A stretch of 64,000 nucleotides of DNA from Massilia alkalitolerans DSM 17462 (GCF_000427785.1 NZ_ATYR01000001.1:62149-126148), one strand, 5' to 3'; shown: positions 1 to 8,448, counted from the stretch's first letter. Notes: generated by a model not told the origin, from the letters alone. Numbers and translations: made by a program.

Positions 1-261
1 GGGGCGCACCGGCATGGTTTGCTGGCTGTCGAGCAGCAGCACGGTGACCGGCAGCGCGCCGGCGAGCCGGTCGGCCCAGGGCAGGGCCTGCTCGGCCGAG
101 CCGACCACCAGGGTGCGGCCGCTGGACTGGTAGCTGACGGTGATCGCCGGCTCGAACACGGGAATGGCGTCGGCGGCCAGGATGGCCGCGCCCCGGGCCT
201 GCACATTGCGGCCTTCCTGGACCGGGTCGAGCGGCGGATTGTCGGTAAAGCGGATGTTCAT
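1..261 (-). CDS. N-terminal part of a formate dehydrogenase-associated accessory protein (probable 4Fe-4S protein)
   Basis: Only the first 87 codons lie in the window; the gene runs off the left edge. It starts at an ATG whose A is position 261, and the TGA of the upstream DUF3306 gene overlaps it (ATGA), so it is the next cistron of the formate dehydrogenase operon. The visible part begins MNIRFTDNPPLDPV and contains no cysteine cluster yet. In related Burkholderiales operons DUF3305 and DUF3306 genes are followed by a long 4Fe-4S dicluster protein, so that identity is inferred from gene order, not from motifs seen here. Confidence 0.6.
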   Translation of the reverse strand, partial: MNIRFTDNPPLDPVQEGRNVQARGAAILAADAIPVFEPAITVSYQSSGRTLVVGSAEQALPWADRLAGALPVTVLLLDSQQTMPVRP

Positions 262-764
262 GCGTTCCCTTGTCGTGTGGACGGCGGCGCCTGCTCGTGT
301 TCCGTCACTGGCTGCTGTTCCTGTGCCTGCGCTGCCGCCGCCTCGGCCTGCTGCTGCCGGTCGTCGAACAGGCGCGTGACCAGGCCCTGCGCATGCTTGA
401 GCGAGGCCAGCATGGCCGGGGTGAGCGGCGCCGCCTTGTTGTAGTCATTCATGTAGATATCGAGCCCGTCGATCGCGTTGAAATGTGGATCGGCGAACAG
501 TTTTTTGAGCGCCAGGCGCCGCACCGATTGATCGACGCCCTTGGCCACGAAGGCGGAAAAGTCGGCGTCCGGGGTGAGCCGCGCCGCGTCTTCGAGGGTC
601 GGCAAGGGTGCGCGCGGCGCCGCTTGCGCTTCCTGCATGGCGTCCGCAGGAGGCTCGCTCGCGGGTACAGGGGGCGCCGGGGCGCGCGGGCCTTCAGCCG
701 GCGCGGCATCTCCGCCGGATGACTTCAGCCGCGCCCAGCGCCGGAAGAAACCTTCTTCGGACAT
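258..764 (-). CDS. DUF3306 domain-containing protein
   Basis: About 168 residues. The N terminus MSEEGFFRRWARLK is typical of DUF3306 proteins; a Pro/Ala-rich linker follows, then a conserved C-terminal half (DFSAFVAKGVDQSVRR, ALKKLFADPHFN, DGLDIYMNDYN). Function is unknown; the family accompanies respiratory formate dehydrogenase genes and may help in maturation. No signal peptide or membrane segment is visible. I chose the ATG at 764 because it gives the usual N terminus; an in-frame ATG at 779 overlaps the DUF3305 stop (ATGA), would add five residues, and is a real alternative. Confidence 0.8.
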   Translation of the reverse strand: MSEEGFFRRWARLKSSGGDAAPAEGPRAPAPPVPASEPPADAMQEAQAAPRAPLPTLEDAARLTPDADFSAFVAKGVDQSVRRLALKKLFADPHFNAIDGLDIYMNDYNKAAPLTPAMLASLKHAQGLVTRLFDDRQQQAEAAAAQAQEQQPVTEHEQAPPSTRQGNA

Positions 765-775
765 CCTGGCCCCGC

Positions 776-1222
776 TCATCCGTGCTGGCGGCCGCGGCGC
801 CCGCGCGGCTTGGGCTGGTAGTGCTCGCGCAGGTAGCCGGCCACCCAAGCATAGATCTCGGCCGACATGGCGACGCCGTCGGCCTGTTCGCCCGAGTCGA
901 ACATGCGCGTGCCCTCGACGTAGCTGACCGAGGCGCGCACCGGGATGGCCTTGCCCTCGTCCATGCGCCACAGCACGAACACCTTCGATTCCGGCGCCAT
1001 GCAGTTCTCGTAATAGCCTTCGTTCTCGTCGGTGTACAGCTCGAGTTCGAGGCCGGAGACGAGGTAGTAGTCGCGCTCCGGACTCTCGCTCAGCACCTGC
1101 AGGCGCGGCAGATTGCCGCGGTCCGGCACCACGCCGACCGCCTCCCAGGCCTCGTCGGCCCAGCGGTGCTGCAGCGCGCGGCGCTGCATGATCACCGCGA
1201 TTGGCATGCTTCCCATCTTCAT
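776..1222 (-). CDS. DUF3305 domain-containing protein
   Basis: About 148 residues with the DUF3305 core: MPIAVIMQRR, HRWADEAWEAVGV and a long YYLVSGLELELYTDENEGYY stretch, then a basic tail. It appears soluble and cytosolic. The family is found almost only beside DUF3306 and formate dehydrogenase genes, as here; biochemical role unknown. The ATG at 1222 overlaps the TGA of the preceding gene (ATGA), which favours it over the in-frame ATG at 1216 by translational coupling. Confidence 0.82.
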   Translation of the reverse strand: MKMGSMPIAVIMQRRALQHRWADEAWEAVGVVPDRGNLPRLQVLSESPERDYYLVSGLELELYTDENEGYYENCMAPESKVFVLWRMDEGKAIPVRASVSYVEGTRMFDSGEQADGVAMSAEIYAWVAGYLREHYQPKPRGRRGRQHG

Positions 1223-1899
1223 TGCTTGTTCGCCGTCTTGGGACTGTGTTCCTTCTCCACGGCCGGGGCCGCGCCCTTGGGCACGGACCGGGTCTGCCTG
1301 GCCTTGACGTCCTCGCTCGGCGCCGCAGTGCCCAGCTTTTCGCTCTTGATCGGAACGTTGGCCGCGTTCAGGGCCTGGGGACTGTAGGGCGCCGCGCCGG
1401 TGGCGGGCGCGGCCGCGGCGGTGCCGGGCGCCGCATTCGCGGGCGCCGCCGCCGGCATGCCGGCGCTGGGCGGCGTGACGCCCGGCGGCACCATGCCTGC
1501 CGCAGCGGCGGCACGGGCCGCGCCGGGCGGGGCGGCGCCAGGCGGCACCGGATTGGCGACCTGGCCGGGCGCCATGGTGCCGGGTCCGGCCACGCCCGGG
1601 GCCAATCCCGGCGCGGTCCCCTGCCCCACCCCTGCGGGTGCGGCGGCAACCGTGGTCGGCGGCGTGATCTTCCAGCCCTTTGACGGTGCCTGCGTACGCC
1701 AGCGCGTGCTGACTGCGTCCATCGAGGCCGCCAGCAGCTCCTTGTCCTTGGCCGCCTTGGCGTCGGCGGCGGCCTTCTTGGCGGCGGCCTCCTGCTGCTG
1801 GGCCGGGGTCGGCGGCTTCAAGGCCGCCCAGCTGGAAGCGCTGCAGGCCAGCAGGCCGGCCAGCACCCAGCGCAGTCCGCGATGTGTATTCATGTTCAT
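1219..1899 (-). CDS. Exported Pro/Ala/Gly-rich protein of the formate dehydrogenase operon
   Basis: 226 residues. MNMNTHRGLRWVLAGLLACSASSW looks like a Sec signal peptide ending near residue 25. A charged Lys/Ala helix-like region (about 33-60) precedes a conserved-looking patch (DAVSTRWRTQAPSKGWKI), then a long low-complexity stretch rich in Pro, Ala and Gly to about residue 185. No catalytic or metal-binding motif is visible. It is ATGA-coupled to both neighbours, so it belongs to the operon, but it is not a standard formate dehydrogenase subunit. Probably periplasmic; function unknown. Confidence 0.72.
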   Translation of the reverse strand: MNMNTHRGLRWVLAGLLACSASSWAALKPPTPAQQQEAAAKKAAADAKAAKDKELLAASMDAVSTRWRTQAPSKGWKITPPTTVAAAPAGVGQGTAPGLAPGVAGPGTMAPGQVANPVPPGAAPPGAARAAAAAGMVPPGVTPPSAGMPAAAPANAAPGTAAAAPATGAAPYSPQALNAANVPIKSEKLGTAAPSEDVKARQTRSVPKGAAPAVEKEHSPKTANKQ

Positions 1900-2351
1900 T
1901 GCTTGGCTCCCAGTGTTCCCGGCGCGGCGGGGCCTTGCGGGGCCGCATTGGTGGCGGCCGGCGCCTCCACCGTGCCCGGCGCCGGCGCCGCCGGTTTGCC
2001 GTGGTCGCCAGGCTGCGTTTGCGTTCCCTGCTGCGCACCGGATGACGGCGCTACACCGGAGGACGGCCCGCCGCCGGTTTCGGTCGTGGAGCCGCCGAGT
2101 TGCGCGCCGCCGGTATTGCCGCCTGAACCGCCGGCAGTGCCCGGTTGCCCGCCGGCATAGGTGGCGTCGGTGACCGGCTTGGCCGTGCTGGCGATGATGG
2201 CGCCCGCGGTGCGCCCGCCGGCCGTGACCTGGCCCGGGTACTTGGTCTGTTCGATGCCGCCCACGCTCGGGTTGCGGCCGCGGTCGCAGCCGCTGGCCAG
2301 CACCGCAAGCAGGGCCAGCGCGCCGTGGGTGATGATGGTGGATGCTTTCAT
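1896..2351 (-). CDS. Small Gly/Ala/Pro-rich lipoprotein of the formate dehydrogenase operon
   Basis: 151 residues. The start MKASTIITHGALALLAVLASGC ends in a lipobox (ASGC), so a lipid-anchored exported protein is likely. The mature part opens DRGRNPSVGGIEQ and soon becomes low-complexity Gly/Ser/Ala/Pro. GGAGG lies just upstream of the ATG. It sits between the gamma subunit gene (16 bp gap) and the exported Pro/Ala-rich protein (ATGA overlap). I do not recognise a family; a structural or scaffold role near the exported dehydrogenase is a guess. Confidence 0.7.
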   Translation of the reverse strand: MKASTIITHGALALLAVLASGCDRGRNPSVGGIEQTKYPGQVTAGGRTAGAIIASTAKPVTDATYAGGQPGTAGGSGGNTGGAQLGGSTTETGGGPSSGVAPSSGAQQGTQTQPGDHGKPAAPAPGTVEAPAATNAAPQGPAAPGTLGAKQ

Positions 2352-2367
2352 GGTGGTCCTCCGTGCC

Positions 2368-3471
2368 TCAGGCGGCCGGGCCCGGACGGGGGCTCGGGCG
2401 GCCCGGTCTGGCCTCCGGATGCGGGCGGTGCGCCGGGTCGCTCGCCGTGCCGTTGCGGACCTGCTCCAGCCACAGCGAATGGTGGGCGGCGGCCCAGTTC
2501 TCGTCGACGTGTCCTTCGCGCATGGCCTGGTAGGCGCCCGGCGTTCCCCAGGTGCCGATGTAGATGTGGCCCATGGCGGCGGCGATGTACAGGGCCGAGC
2601 CGACGACGTGCAGGGTGTTGGCAACCTGCAGCACATAGCGGGTCTGGCCGAAGGTGACGAAGTCCAGGATCAGGCCGGTGATCGACATGAGGATGCCCAG
2701 CAGGGTCACGCCGAGCCAGAACCAGGCCTTCTCGCCAGCGTTGAAGAAGCCGGCCGGCGGATGCTTGTGCGATACCAGCCCGCCGCCCTGCTTCACCCAC
2801 TGCCAGTCGTTCCGGTTGAAGAAGTTACGGCGCAGGAAGGTGATGAACATCAGCACCGAGCAGACAATGAACAGCGGCCCGACGAAGTTGTGCAGGTACT
2901 TGGAGATGATGGCGAACCAGGAGAACAGGTCGTGCCCCATCCACGGCAGCATGATCTTCTTGCCGTACATGATGATGATGCCCGTGACCGCCAGCGCGAT
3001 GAAGCTGTAGGCCGTGGCCCAGTGCACCTGGCGCTCCCATTTGGTGAAGCGCTTGATCTGGCGCCCGGACGGCGGCACTTCCTTGGCGGCGCCGACCGCC
3101 TTGTAGAACACGAAGATCAGGAGCGGCACCGCCAGCAGGATGAAGCCGGCGATGCTGGCGAGCGGGCCGTTGCGCAGGTGGCGCCAGGTGTTGCCGCCGC
3201 GCTGGACGATGACGTTGGCCTCGGTGGCGCCGTACTGGCCCAGGAAGTGGCGGTCCATGTGGACCCGGCCCGAGGCCGCATTGGTCAGGCCCGGCTCCTT
3301 CACCACCGAATCGCCTTCGATCTGAAGCATGGTCTGCTCCTCGGCGTAGGCGGGCTTGGCGTCCTTGTTGGGTACGCCGGCCCAGGCGGCCGTCGACAGC
3401 AGCGCCAGCACCAGGCCAGTAATCAGCAACTGCGTCAGCAACAGCGACGCGCGCGAGGAAATGGCGTGCAT
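2368..3471 (-). CDS. fdhC: Formate dehydrogenase gamma subunit, cytochrome b556
   Basis: 367 residues. Membrane cytochrome b that carries electrons from the periplasmic alpha/beta subunits to the quinone pool. A signal-like segment (1-31) and a ~75-residue exported region precede a transmembrane helix (ASIAGFILLAVPLLIFVFY); a four-helix cytochrome b domain follows, with histidines in QVHWATAY, YLHNFVGPLF, TLHVVGSALY and MGHIYIGTWG as candidate haem ligands. The long exported N-terminal part is typical of proteobacterial FdhC rather than E. coli FdnI. The C-terminal ~30 residues are a Pro/Arg-rich tail. It lies between two small lipoprotein genes in the operon. Confidence 0.93.
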   Translation of the reverse strand: MHAISSRASLLLTQLLITGLVLALLSTAAWAGVPNKDAKPAYAEEQTMLQIEGDSVVKEPGLTNAASGRVHMDRHFLGQYGATEANVIVQRGGNTWRHLRNGPLASIAGFILLAVPLLIFVFYKAVGAAKEVPPSGRQIKRFTKWERQVHWATAYSFIALAVTGIIIMYGKKIMLPWMGHDLFSWFAIISKYLHNFVGPLFIVCSVLMFITFLRRNFFNRNDWQWVKQGGGLVSHKHPPAGFFNAGEKAWFWLGVTLLGILMSITGLILDFVTFGQTRYVLQVANTLHVVGSALYIAAAMGHIYIGTWGTPGAYQAMREGHVDENWAAAHHSLWLEQVRNGTASDPAHRPHPEARPGRPSPRPGPAA

Positions 3472-3481
3472 GGTCGGCTCC

Positions 3482-3703
3482 TCAGGGGTTGGCCCGGTTG
3501 TATTCGTTCTGCTTCATGGCACGGTTCTGGACCGTCGCCGACCAGGCCAGCCGGTCATTGTGGAAGCGTTGCTGGAAATGGCGCTGGTCTTCCTTGCCGG
3601 CATATTCGCCGTGCAGCCAGCCGGGGAACTGCTCGACCTCGAGGCAGCCGGACAGCAGCAGCGGCAGCGCCAGGACACAGTAGCGGAATTTGTTCATGTT
3701 CAT
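3482..3703 (-). CDS. Small lipoprotein between formate dehydrogenase beta and gamma genes
   Basis: 73 residues. MNMNKFRYCVLALPLLLSGC carries a lipobox (LLSGC, Cys 20). The mature part is short and charged (LEVEQFPGWLHGEYAGKEDQRHF) and ends in a polar tail. The ATG at 3703 overlaps the beta-subunit stop (ATGA), and the gamma gene starts 10 bp downstream, so it is cotranscribed. I recognise no family beyond small hypothetical proteins in such operons; possibly a periplasmic accessory of the complex. Confidence 0.75.
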   Translation of the reverse strand: MNMNKFRYCVLALPLLLSGCLEVEQFPGWLHGEYAGKEDQRHFQQRFHNDRLAWSATVQNRAMKQNEYNRANP

Positions 3704-4383
3704 TGCACGATCCTCCCCGGGTCGTTCTGCACGTCGCCGACCTGCTGGTTCACCCGCGGCAGGTCGCCCTTGGCCTTGATCTCGCCGCCGCGCTTGGGCC
3801 GGCCGTAGGCGATCTTCCAGCCCCACAGCTCGGGGCCGTAACCGCGCGTCTCGACGCGCTGGCGGTAGATGTCGGCGATCTGGTTCGCTTCGCCGCCCAG
3901 CAGCGCCTTGGTGCCGCACTGCTCGGCGCAGGCCGGCAGCTTGCCTTCGGCGATGCGGTTGCGGCCGTACTTCTTGAACTCGGCTTCGGAGGTATCCGGT
4001 TCCGGGCCGCCGGCGCAGAAGGTGCACTTGTCCATCTTGCCGCGGTGGTTGAACATGCCGGTCTCCGGGAACTGCGGCGCGCCGAACGGACAGGCGTAGT
4101 AGCAGTAGCCGCAGCCGATGCACTGGTCCTTGCTGTGCAGGACGATGCCGTCCTCGGTGTGGTAGATGCAGTTGGTCGGGCACACCGCCAGGCAGGGTGC
4201 GTCGGTGCAGTGCATGCATGCCACCGACACCGAGCGCTCGCCCGGGATGCCGTCGTTGATGGTCACCACCCGGCGCCGGTTGATGCCCCAGGCCAGTTCG
4301 TGTTCGTTCTTGCATGCGGTCACGCAGCCGTTGCAGTCGATGCAGCGCTCTGTGTCGCAGATAAATTTCATTCTCGCGGCCAT
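3700..4383 (-). CDS. fdhB: Formate dehydrogenase beta subunit, four-cluster ferredoxin
   Basis: 227 residues. Electron-transfer subunit with four 4Fe-4S sites: CIDCNGCVTAC near residue 14, CMHCTDAPCLAVCP near 56, CIGCGYCYYACP near 88, and a split fourth site CTFC...CAEQC near 119/152. It links the alpha-subunit molybdopterin centre to the gamma cytochrome b. Unlike E. coli FdnH there is no C-terminal transmembrane anchor; the tail after residue 190 is polar. This matches the shorter FDH3-type beta subunit. GGAGGAG precedes the ATG. Confidence 0.93.
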   Translation of the reverse strand: MAARMKFICDTERCIDCNGCVTACKNEHELAWGINRRRVVTINDGIPGERSVSVACMHCTDAPCLAVCPTNCIYHTEDGIVLHSKDQCIGCGYCYYACPFGAPQFPETGMFNHRGKMDKCTFCAGGPEPDTSEAEFKKYGRNRIAEGKLPACAEQCGTKALLGGEANQIADIYRQRVETRGYGPELWGWKIAYGRPKRGGEIKAKGDLPRVNQQVGDVQNDPGRIVQ

Positions 4384-4423
4384 GCCGTTCTCCTCCGCTC
4401 TGCTCAGTTGAAAGCGCTGCGCC

Positions 4424-7243
4424 TCAGGCCTTGACGACCCGGCACTGCGATACCTTGGTTTCCTGCATCATCGTCACGGCGTCGTAGCCGTAGGTCCAGC
4501 CCGTGTTGCAGGCCTCGCCGCGCACCGTCGGCGCCCCGCCTTCCGGGTAATGGCGTTCGAGGTCCTCGCCCATCCACCAGCCGCCGAAGTGGAAGGGCAT
4601 CCAGACCAGGCCGATCGGCACCCGCTCGGTGACCATCGCCATCATCTTCAGGCGTGCCCCGGTCGGGGTCTCGACCCAGACATAGTCGCCGACCTTGGCG
4701 GCGATCTGGGCCGCGTCGCGCGGGTTGATCTCGACGAACATGTTCTGCTGCAGCTCGGCCAGCCAGGGATTCGAGCGGGTTTCCTCGCCGCCGCCCTCGT
4801 ACTCGACCAGGCGGCCGGAGGTCATGATCAGCGGGAAGTCCTTCGAGTAGTCGACCTCCTGCACCGACTTGAACAGCGTCGGCAGGCGCCAGAAGTTGGC
4901 CTTGTCGTCGTAGGTCGGGTACTTGGCGACCAGGTCGCGCCGCGGCGAAGCGAGCGGCTCGCGGTGGGTCGGCACCGGATCCGGGAAGTTCCACACGTTA
5001 CAGCGCGCCCGGGCATTGCCGAAGGGCGCGCAGCCGTGGGCGATGACGACGCGGATGATGCCGCCCGAGTTGTCGGTCTTCCAGTTCTTGCCTTCGGCCA
5101 TCGCCTGTTCCTGTGGGGTGAGTTCGGCCCACCAGCCGAGCTTCTTCAGGAACACGTGGTCGAATTCGGGGTAGCCGACGTCGAGCTGGCTGTCCTTGTT
5201 GGTCGAACCGTCGGCGGCCAGCAGCGACTCGCCGTTGTGCTCGACGCCCCAGTTGGCGCGGAATGGCAGGCCGCCCTCGGCCACCGACTTGTTCAGGTCG
5301 TACAGGATGGGCGTGCCGGGGTGCTTGAGTTCCGGCGTGCCCCAGCACGGCCACGGCAGGCCGTAGTAGTCGCCCTTGCAGGGACCGTCGTCGGCGCGCA
5401 GGGTGGTCGGGTTGAAGGTGTGCTTGTTCTCCATGTGGAGTTTCAGGCGCTCCGGCGAGCAGCCGGTGTAGCCGATGGTCCAGCAGGAGCGGTTGATCTC
5501 GCGCAGGATGTCCTCGACCACCGGCTCGTTGAGCACCACCTTGATGTTCTTGCACAGTTCGTTGTGGAAGCCGAACTTCTTGGCGAACAGGTACATGATC
5601 TCGTGGTCGCTCTTGCACTCGAACAGCGGCATGATGACGCGCTCGCGCCACTGGATGCTGCGGTTGGAAGCGGTGCACGAGCCCGAGGTCTCGAACTGCG
5701 AGGCGGCCGGCAGCAGGTAGACGCCGTCGGTGCGGCCGTGCATCGAGGCCGTCATGCTCGGGTAGGGATCGATCACGACCAGCATGTCGAGCTTCTGCAT
5801 CGCCGCCTTCATGTCGGGCAGGCGGGTCTGGCTGTTCGGCGCGTGGCCCCAGTAGAACACCGCGCGCAGCTTGCTCGGCTGGTCGATGTACTGTTCTTCT
5901 TCGTTGACCGCGTCGAACCAGCGCGACACCGTGATGCCCGGCTTTTCCATCAGCTCCTTGGAGCCGAAGCGCGACTTGATCCATTCGTAGTCGACGCCCC
6001 AGACGTTGGCGAAGTGCTTCCAGGCGCCCTCGGCGATCCCATAGTAGCCCGGCAGCGAGTCGCCGTTGGGGCCGACGTCGGTGGCGCCCTGCACGTTGTC
6101 GTGGCCGCGGTAGATGTTGGCGCCGCCGCCCGGGACGCCGATGTTACCCAGCGCCAACTGCAAAATGGACAGTGCGCGCACGTTGGCGGTGCCGACCGTG
6201 TGCTGGGTGATGCCCATGCACCAGACCACCGACGAAGGCTTGTTCTTGGCCAGCATCTCGGCGGCCATCTTGACCGAGGCTTCCGGCACGCCGGTAATGT
6301 CCGAGACTTTATCCGGAGTCCATTTCGCCACTTCCTTGCGCACATCCTCCATGCCGTAGGTGCGGGCCGCGATGTATTCCTTGTCTTCCCAGCCGTTCTG
6401 GAAGATGTGCCACAGGATGCCCCACACCAGCGGAATGTCGGTGCCCGGACGCACCCGCACGTAGTGGTGGGCGAAGCGCGCCGTGCGGGTGAAGCGCGGG
6501 TCGATTACGATCATCTTCGCGCCCAGCTCCTTGGCGTGCAGGAAGTGCAGCATCGAGATCGGGTGGGCCTCGGCCGGGTTGGAGCCGATGAACATCACCG
6601 CCTTGCTGTGGTGCAAGTCGTTGAAGGAATTGGTCATCGCCCCGTAGCCGAAGGTCTGGGCCACGCCCGCGACCGTGGTCGAGTGGCAGATGCGCGCCTG
6701 GTGGTCGCAGTTGTTCGAACCCCAGAACGAGACCCACTTGCGCAGCAGGTAGGCCTGTTCGTTGTTGTGCTTGGAGCTGCCGATCACCATCAGCGCGTCC
6801 GGCCCGGATTTCTGGCGCAGCTCGATCAGCTTGTCGCCGATCTCGTTGATGGCCTGGTCCCAGGACATGCGCACGTATTTGCCGTTCACCAGCTTCATCG
6901 GGTAGCGCAGGCGGTGCTCGCCAAAGGCGTGCTCGCGCACCGAGGCGCCCTTGGCGCAGTGCGCCCCCATGTTGATGGGCGAATCGAAGGCGGCTTCCTG
7001 GCGCACCCAGACGCCGTTGGCCACCACCGCGTCCACCGAACAGCCCACCGAGCAGTGGCTGCAGATGGTGCGCTTGATCTCGGTGGGCACCGGGGCGTCG
7101 GGGGCCTGGTCGGCGTGCGCCGGTTCGATCACGTTCAGCGGCAGCTGTCGGGCCAGGGCGCCGGCTCCGGCGGCGACACCGGCGCCGACCAGGAAGCGGC
7201 GCCGTTTGAGTCCGCTGTCGCGGACGGACTTCACGAGGGACAT
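4424..7243 (-). CDS. fdhA: Formate dehydrogenase alpha subunit, Mo/W-bis-MGD, Tat-exported
   Basis: 939 residues. Catalytic subunit oxidising formate to CO2. The Tat signal has RRRFLVGAG (Arg 14-16) and likely ends near residue 45. The [4Fe-4S] site is C61, C64, C68 and C96. The metal ligand is Cys 186 in ARICHSTTVAG, followed by the conserved His; E. coli FdnG has selenocysteine at this place, so this is a Cys form and needs no SECIS element. Downstream blocks such as NPAEAHPI and DPRFTRTA are standard for the family. The C-terminal molydopterin-dinucleotide-binding domain is present. It is the fourth gene expected from a TorD-led operon and is intact. Confidence 0.96.
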   Translation of the reverse strand: MSLVKSVRDSGLKRRRFLVGAGVAAGAGALARQLPLNVIEPAHADQAPDAPVPTEIKRTICSHCSVGCSVDAVVANGVWVRQEAAFDSPINMGAHCAKGASVREHAFGEHRLRYPMKLVNGKYVRMSWDQAINEIGDKLIELRQKSGPDALMVIGSSKHNNEQAYLLRKWVSFWGSNNCDHQARICHSTTVAGVAQTFGYGAMTNSFNDLHHSKAVMFIGSNPAEAHPISMLHFLHAKELGAKMIVIDPRFTRTARFAHHYVRVRPGTDIPLVWGILWHIFQNGWEDKEYIAARTYGMEDVRKEVAKWTPDKVSDITGVPEASVKMAAEMLAKNKPSSVVWCMGITQHTVGTANVRALSILQLALGNIGVPGGGANIYRGHDNVQGATDVGPNGDSLPGYYGIAEGAWKHFANVWGVDYEWIKSRFGSKELMEKPGITVSRWFDAVNEEEQYIDQPSKLRAVFYWGHAPNSQTRLPDMKAAMQKLDMLVVIDPYPSMTASMHGRTDGVYLLPAASQFETSGSCTASNRSIQWRERVIMPLFECKSDHEIMYLFAKKFGFHNELCKNIKVVLNEPVVEDILREINRSCWTIGYTGCSPERLKLHMENKHTFNPTTLRADDGPCKGDYYGLPWPCWGTPELKHPGTPILYDLNKSVAEGGLPFRANWGVEHNGESLLAADGSTNKDSQLDVGYPEFDHVFLKKLGWWAELTPQEQAMAEGKNWKTDNSGGIIRVVIAHGCAPFGNARARCNVWNFPDPVPTHREPLASPRRDLVAKYPTYDDKANFWRLPTLFKSVQEVDYSKDFPLIMTSGRLVEYEGGGEETRSNPWLAELQQNMFVEINPRDAAQIAAKVGDYVWVETPTGARLKMMAMVTERVPIGLVWMPFHFGGWWMGEDLERHYPEGGAPTVRGEACNTGWTYGYDAVTMMQETKVSQCRVVKA

Positions 7244-7262
7244 GCTGGTTCTCCCGTTGTGC

Positions 7263-7517
7263 TCACCAGTAGGCGGCGGTCTCGTAGTAACGGCGGATGT
7301 GCTCGGTTTCGTGGTAGCCGCGCTTGACCTGCGGCTTCGCAGCAGGCTGGGGCACCGGTGTATCGGCGGCCTCGGCCGTGCCGGCCACGACGGCCAGCGC
7401 CCCCAGCGGCGCGGCCTTCAGGAAGCCGCGGCGGCTGGGGTCCGGCACATCGTGCCCGGCGCCTGCGGCCGGCTTGCCGTCCGGTCCGTGTTCAAGTAGC
7501 TGCGGATGCTGTTCCAT
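7263..7517 (-). CDS. Small Tat-signal protein of formate dehydrogenase operons
   Basis: 84 residues. A Tat motif SRRGFLKAAPLGALAVVAG (about 29-47) is followed by a short mature part ending HIRRYYETAAYW. Such small twin-arginine proteins sit between the TorD-like chaperone gene and the alpha-subunit gene in many beta- and gammaproteobacteria; they may be an exported partner of the dehydrogenase, but the role is not established. The N-terminal extension before the Arg pair is hydrophilic (MEQHPQLLEHGPDG). Gap to alpha: 19 bp. Confidence 0.85.
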   Translation of the reverse strand: MEQHPQLLEHGPDGKPAAGAGHDVPDPSRRGFLKAAPLGALAVVAGTAEAADTPVPQPAAKPQVKRGYHETEHIRRYYETAAYW

Positions 7518-7534
7518 GCTGTGCCTCGTCTCGG

Positions 7535-8224
7535 TTAAACGGGTGATTCGGTGAGCGCTTCCCCGACCACGAAGGCTTCCGCTTCGATGGCGAGGAAGGC
7601 GCCGGCCAGGCGCGCGACCAGCCGGTAGTAATTGGCCCCTTCGGCGGACGCGATGTCGGCCAGGCAGCGCTCGTACCAGGGCGCAATGTGGACCTCGAAG
7701 AAGGCCTGCTGCCGCGCGAGCGGCTGGCGCGCAATGCCGGGGGCGCCGGTGATCAGGACGCGCATCGTCTCGCACAGGGCGCCCAGATGGTCTTCGAATT
7801 CGCCGACGCCGCGCACCCGGCCGATGCCGAAGCGCGCCAGGTCGGCGCGCAGCTCGGCCAGCGGGGTGTCGTTCATGAAGCCGGCCAGGTAGCGCGAGCC
7901 GTAGGGATTGACGGGCGGCGTGCCGACGCTGATGAAGAGCGCGTCGAACTCCTCGGCCACCGCATCCGGGTCCATGACGCCCGAGGCCAGGCTCAGCGCT
8001 TCCCAGGCCTGCTCCAGGGCCGGATCGCCTCCTTCGGAAAGGATGGGGTCGGCATGTGCCAGCGCGTCCAGCAGCGCACCGTCCGGCGCCGCCAGCAGCA
8101 GGCGCGACAGCAGCGCGTACAGATCGGCGCGCGCCTGGTCCTCGCCCGACAGCGGTAGCGGTACGGCGACAGTGATGGCGGGGCCGGCGGGACGGTTGAT
8201 CGACGGCGCGTCAGGGTGGGACAC
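7535..8224 (-). CDS. TorD/DmsD-family molecular chaperone for formate dehydrogenase
   Basis: About 229 residues, all-helical TorD fold (DLYALLSRLLLAAPD, EEFDALFISVGTPPVNPYGS, EDHLGALCETMRVLI). Family members bind Tat signals and help load the molybdopterin cofactor before export; the target here should be the alpha subunit. I place the start at a GTG at 8224 because AGGAGAG lies 8-9 bases upstream; an in-frame TTG at 8245 has no good site. It is the first gene of the operon and follows a 19-bp palindrome. Confidence 0.88.
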   Translation of the reverse strand: MSHPDAPSINRPAGPAITVAVPLPLSGEDQARADLYALLSRLLLAAPDGALLDALAHADPILSEGGDPALEQAWEALSLASGVMDPDAVAEEFDALFISVGTPPVNPYGSRYLAGFMNDTPLAELRADLARFGIGRVRGVGEFEDHLGALCETMRVLITGAPGIARQPLARQQAFFEVHIAPWYERCLADIASAEGANYYRLVARLAGAFLAIEAEAFVVGEALTESPV

Positions 8225-8292
8225 GTGCTGCTCTCCTGTTGGCAAAGGGTCACCAGCAGTGTAGTCCTCCAGCGCGGCAGGCCGCGCACGGT

Positions 8293-8311
8293 TGATGACA
8301 CGGTGTTATCA
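8293..8311. promoter_or_regulatory. 19-bp near-perfect palindrome upstream of the formate dehydrogenase operon
   Basis: TGATGACACGGTGTTATCA: only one pair besides the centre breaks the symmetry (TGAT-R-ACAC-S-GTGT-Y-ATCA). It lies in the 95-bp gap between the DUF2474 gene and the TorD-like gene, 69 bp before the likely GTG start. The size and position fit an operator for a dimeric regulator; it has no T-tract and so is less likely a terminator. Regulator unknown. It is not an FNR box, because the TTGAT and ATCAA halves are 11 bp apart. Confidence 0.5.
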
Positions 8312-8319
8312 AACCACCG

Positions 8320-8448
8320 TCAACGCATGCCCAGGGCATGCATGAGGGTGCGGATCACGTAGGCCACCGCCGACAAGGTAAACACGCCGCCGAGCCAGAG
8401 CGCCGCCAGCCAGGCCAGGCGCCGCAGCCATTCGCGCCGGGTCACCAT
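8320..8448 (-). CDS. DUF2474 small membrane subunit of the CydAB/CIO oxidase
   Basis: 42 residues: basic N terminus (MVTRREWLRRLAW) and a single transmembrane helix (LAALWLGGVFTLSAVAYVI). DUF2474 genes follow cydB of cyanide-insensitive-type bd oxidases and play the position of CydX. The ATG at 8448 overlaps the cydB TGA (TGATG). Confidence 0.86.
   Translation of the reverse strand: MVTRREWLRRLAWLAALWLGGVFTLSAVAYVIRTLMHALGMR

Noticed and set aside
4550..7327. 925-codon open frame antisense to fdhA
   Set aside because: A shadow of GC-rich coding on the other strand; residues are His/Val/Ala/Arg-rich without motifs, and the minus-strand alpha subunit is unmistakable.
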